Source of the DNA: Clostridiales bacterium
GTDB taxonomy: Bacteria > Bacillota > Desulfotomaculia > Desulfotomaculales > VENG01
Length of the DNA stretch: 64,000 nucleotides
NCBI GenBank assembly: GCA_016278505.1
Contig: JADQBQ010000021.1
Span: forward strand, 174,017 to 238,016
Reading direction: 5' to 3'
Each line of letters begins with the position of its first letter. Position 1 is the first letter of the stretch. The notes under the pieces were generated by a model. That model had not been told where the DNA came from. It was given only the letters and a program-made list of their open reading frames with translations, and ran no database searches. A program made the translations under genes and the position numbers. Shown one piece after another: positions 62,224 to 64,000 of this stretch.

Positions 62224-63711
62224 CTAATCAGGCTTCTCCCTTAGTTCTTCCCCGTTTGAACCTTCGAACCGTAAGCCAATGCCTGTTACAGCAGCGAGGA
62301 ACATTACTATAACTAAAAACCAACCGTGGAAAACATAAGGTACGGCCTGTGCAGGATTGATTGCATTTATAAAATCGTATTTCTCTGATAGCCTTGATAT
62401 TGTTGAAACACCTAAAAGCACACCACCGCTCCACGGGAAAATATAACCTAACGCGGAGGTTTGCGCATCTAGAAAATTAGCCCTGCGGTAAGGATGGATC
62501 TTGTAATCTTTGCCTATAGCACTGACAAAAGGAGCAGCTGCAATTTCTGCCGCGGTATTAATGGTTATGAAGGTATTTAGAAAAGCAACAATACCCCATA
62601 TTGACAATTCTGCTCTTTTAGTAATCCCTTTAATCTTTCGCGCCAGATATTCACGTAAAACATCCATTGTCCCGCCCAGACGAATTAGATACCCCGCAGC
62701 TACTATTAAGAGAATTAAAACCGCCATATTAATATATCCGGTAACACCATCAAGAATTGCCCCTTGTATTTTACCTTCCGGCACATTAAACCACAGTATA
62801 TCGCGTATACTTCCCAACCCTAATACCGGAATAAAAACACTTGCCGAAATAATGCCCCAAGTTAAAGATGTTATCAAGTGATGGTCGCATAATGCTAAAT
62901 AAATTACAAGCGCAAACGGTATTAATAATATCAGCCCCTGCGGGTTAGCATTCTCATTTATCATACGGACAGCTTCTACAGAATTCACCCCACTGGTACC
63001 AGCTCCACCGAGAATAATGAACAATATCAAGGAAGGTATTGCTGCAGCTATCGCGTATTTGAATCGTGATCTAACAACCCCAGGGACATCGGTTTCCTGG
63101 GTCACAGCTGAAACAATAGTTGTATCAGAAACAGGGGCCAAGTTATCCCCAAAAGCGGCTCCACTGAGTATGGCAGCAAATAATACCACCGGGTCGCCGC
63201 CCATTATTACTCCAGCTGGATACATAAGCGTGCAAAAGGCAACGGTAGTACCGTACCCGGTACCCACCGCGGATGCAAAAACTGCCGCCAAAATAAAAAC
63301 TGATGTTGTAAACAGAGCACCCTGTACCCCTGTTGCCGCCCCAAGCCAGACAAGACCTTCTACTAAGCCACCTGCCTGTAAAACTGAAGCAAACATTCCT
63401 GCCCAGAACCAGGCAATAATGGCGACCACCCCCACGGACTGGGTCATCCCGTCAAAGATTCCCTGGGCATAATGCTTCCACGGGCTTTTAGATAAAAACA
63501 AACCTATACCTAACCCTAACACAGCACCGGTCACAAGTCCTTGTTCACTGGAAACACCCAATGAACTTGTTATGACGGCCCACAAAATAAAAAACACCAT
63601 GGGCAGCGTAGCACCAAGTGCACCCAGCCTAAACTCCAATCTATCAACAGTTTTAGCTCGATCTATGTAATCTTTTCTCTTTCCCTTAATGTGTCCGTAT
63701 TTTTTAGCCAT
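62224..63711 (-). CDS. nhaC: Na+/H+ antiporter, NhaC family
   Basis: 495 aa, ATG with GAGGAGG upstream. About twelve membrane helices, with the NhaC core SAVGTGYGTTVAFCTLMYPAGVIMGGDPVV and GAAFGDNLAPVSDTTIVSA. It is 199 bp upstream of pxpA on the same strand. It could supply the sodium gradient for the TRAP importer or remove sodium that comes in. Confidence 0.9.
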   Translation of the reverse strand: MAKKYGHIKGKRKDYIDRAKTVDRLEFRLGALGATLPMVFFILWAVITSSLGVSSEQGLVTGAVLGLGIGLFLSKSPWKHYAQGIFDGMTQSVGVVAIIAWFWAGMFASVLQAGGLVEGLVWLGAATGVQGALFTTSVFILAAVFASAVGTGYGTTVAFCTLMYPAGVIMGGDPVVLFAAILSGAAFGDNLAPVSDTTIVSAVTQETDVPGVVRSRFKYAIAAAIPSLILFIILGGAGTSGVNSVEAVRMINENANPQGLILLIPFALVIYLALCDHHLITSLTWGIISASVFIPVLGLGSIRDILWFNVPEGKIQGAILDGVTGYINMAVLILLIVAAGYLIRLGGTMDVLREYLARKIKGITKRAELSIWGIVAFLNTFITINTAAEIAAAPFVSAIGKDYKIHPYRRANFLDAQTSALGYIFPWSGGVLLGVSTISRLSEKYDFINAINPAQAVPYVFHGWFLVIVMFLAAVTGIGLRFEGSNGEELREKPD

Positions 63712-63889
63712 ATTTAACCTCCTCGCATAACAAACCGATGCTTATTGTTATTAAAATGCCCCAAGTTGGCAATGATATTCCTACGCTAACTAGAAGTTGA
63801 TGTGAGAAATCCGAGGTTTGAAGCAGTAGCGGCCAGGGTATTATTATCTTATATAGACAGTTGTTTTACTAAACCTTATCGCATATACA

Positions 63890-63931
63890 AATAACTCAAC
63901 GCTCGGTGCCAGGCACTTTTGTTGAGTTATT
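63890..63931. repeat. Cruciform-type repeat with GGTGCCAGGCAC core
   Basis: Outer arms AATAACTCAAC (63890-63900) and GTTGAGTTATT (63921-63931), perfect, with inner GTGCC/GGCAC. The core GGTGCCAGGCACTTTT is similar to short repeats found in many clostridial-type genomes. It lies between nhaC and the rRNA terminator. Confidence 0.65.
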
Positions 63932-63945
63932 GAAAAACAAGTAAG

Positions 63946-63978
63946 CAAAGCCCTTCGGATGTGATCCGAAGGGCTTTG
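63946..63978 (-). terminator. Terminator of an rRNA operon
   Basis: CAAAGCCCTTCGGAT and ATCCGAAGGGCTTTG, perfect 15-bp arms with a GTG loop, 7 bp from the end of the 5S-like sequence. On the minus strand it is followed by CTTACTTGTTTTTC. Confidence 0.75.
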
Positions 63979-63984
63979 TAAAAT

Positions 63985-64000
63985 AGCTCTGGCGACGACC
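63985..64000 (-). rRNA. rrf: 3' tip of a 5S rRNA gene (partial)
   Basis: The last 16 bases read on the minus strand as GGTCGTCGCCAGAGC, the usual 3' end of a Firmicute 5S rRNA (normally ...GAGAGTAGGTCGTCGCCAG). The gene would run off the right edge; the terminator beside it fits. Confidence 0.6.

Noticed and set aside
1..64000. CRISPR arrays, tRNA genes and complete insertion sequences
   Set aside because: None was found: no regularly spaced direct repeats, no tRNA-like cloverleaf noticed and no transposase gene. The only trace is the possible IS200/IS605-like hairpin at 52652.

Overview
The window looks like a chromosomal stretch of a spore-former-type Firmicute, probably a member of the Desulfotomaculum/Peptococcaceae group. 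This is inferred from family content, strong AGGAGG ribosome binding sites, frequent TTG and GTG starts and moderate GC; no complete rRNA or housekeeping marker is present to prove it. About 54-55 kb is a mobile or accessory region and the last 8 kb is ordinary metabolism, bounded on the right by what looks like the 3' tip of a 5S rRNA gene.

Region by region: 0-4 kb holds a stand-alone HD-GYP phosphodiesterase, a secreted protein and two related small membrane proteins. At 4-5 kb is a tyrosine recombinase. From 5 to 23 kb, almost wholly on the minus strand, lie two sets of Tad (type IVc pilus) genes: set 1 with a canonical Flp pilin, TadC, TadB, TadA-type ATPase, CpaB and prepilin peptidase, and set 2 with CpaF-type ATPase, TadB, TadC, CpaB and pseudopilins. 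Between them are two CpaE/MinD-like ATPases, a DUF192 protein and a VKOR-thioredoxin disulfide protein. From 23 to 27.5 kb are a CPBP-type membrane protease, two large secreted proteins and a toxin-antitoxin pair. From 28 to 36 kb is a compact type IV secretion (mating-pair) operon: VirB2-like pilin, PrgI, TraC-like protein, VirB4, VirB6, a lytic transglycosylase/M23 peptidase, and a third CpaE-like protein. From 37 to 54.9 kb is accessory cargo: HEPN/MNT pair, AAA+ ATPase, two DNA methyltransferases, a second tyrosine recombinase, a DinG-like helicase, a highly structured gene-free stretch, a divergent pair of XRE regulators with shared operators, an ImmA-like protein, an AlbA-GHKL-TPR protein and a large serine recombinase. 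After a truncated MBL-fold gene comes a minus-strand cluster nhaC, pxpA, pxpB, pxpC and a three-part TRAP transporter, which reads as uptake and ATP-driven opening of 5-oxoproline.

The most interesting feature is the joining of two Tad pilus sets with a Gram-positive type IV secretion operon, three CpaE-like localisers and a disulfide-forming membrane protein, all on the minus strand and mostly with gene overlaps. No relaxase or VirD4-type coupling protein is seen in the window, so the element is either incomplete here, continues to the left, or is not a classical conjugation system.
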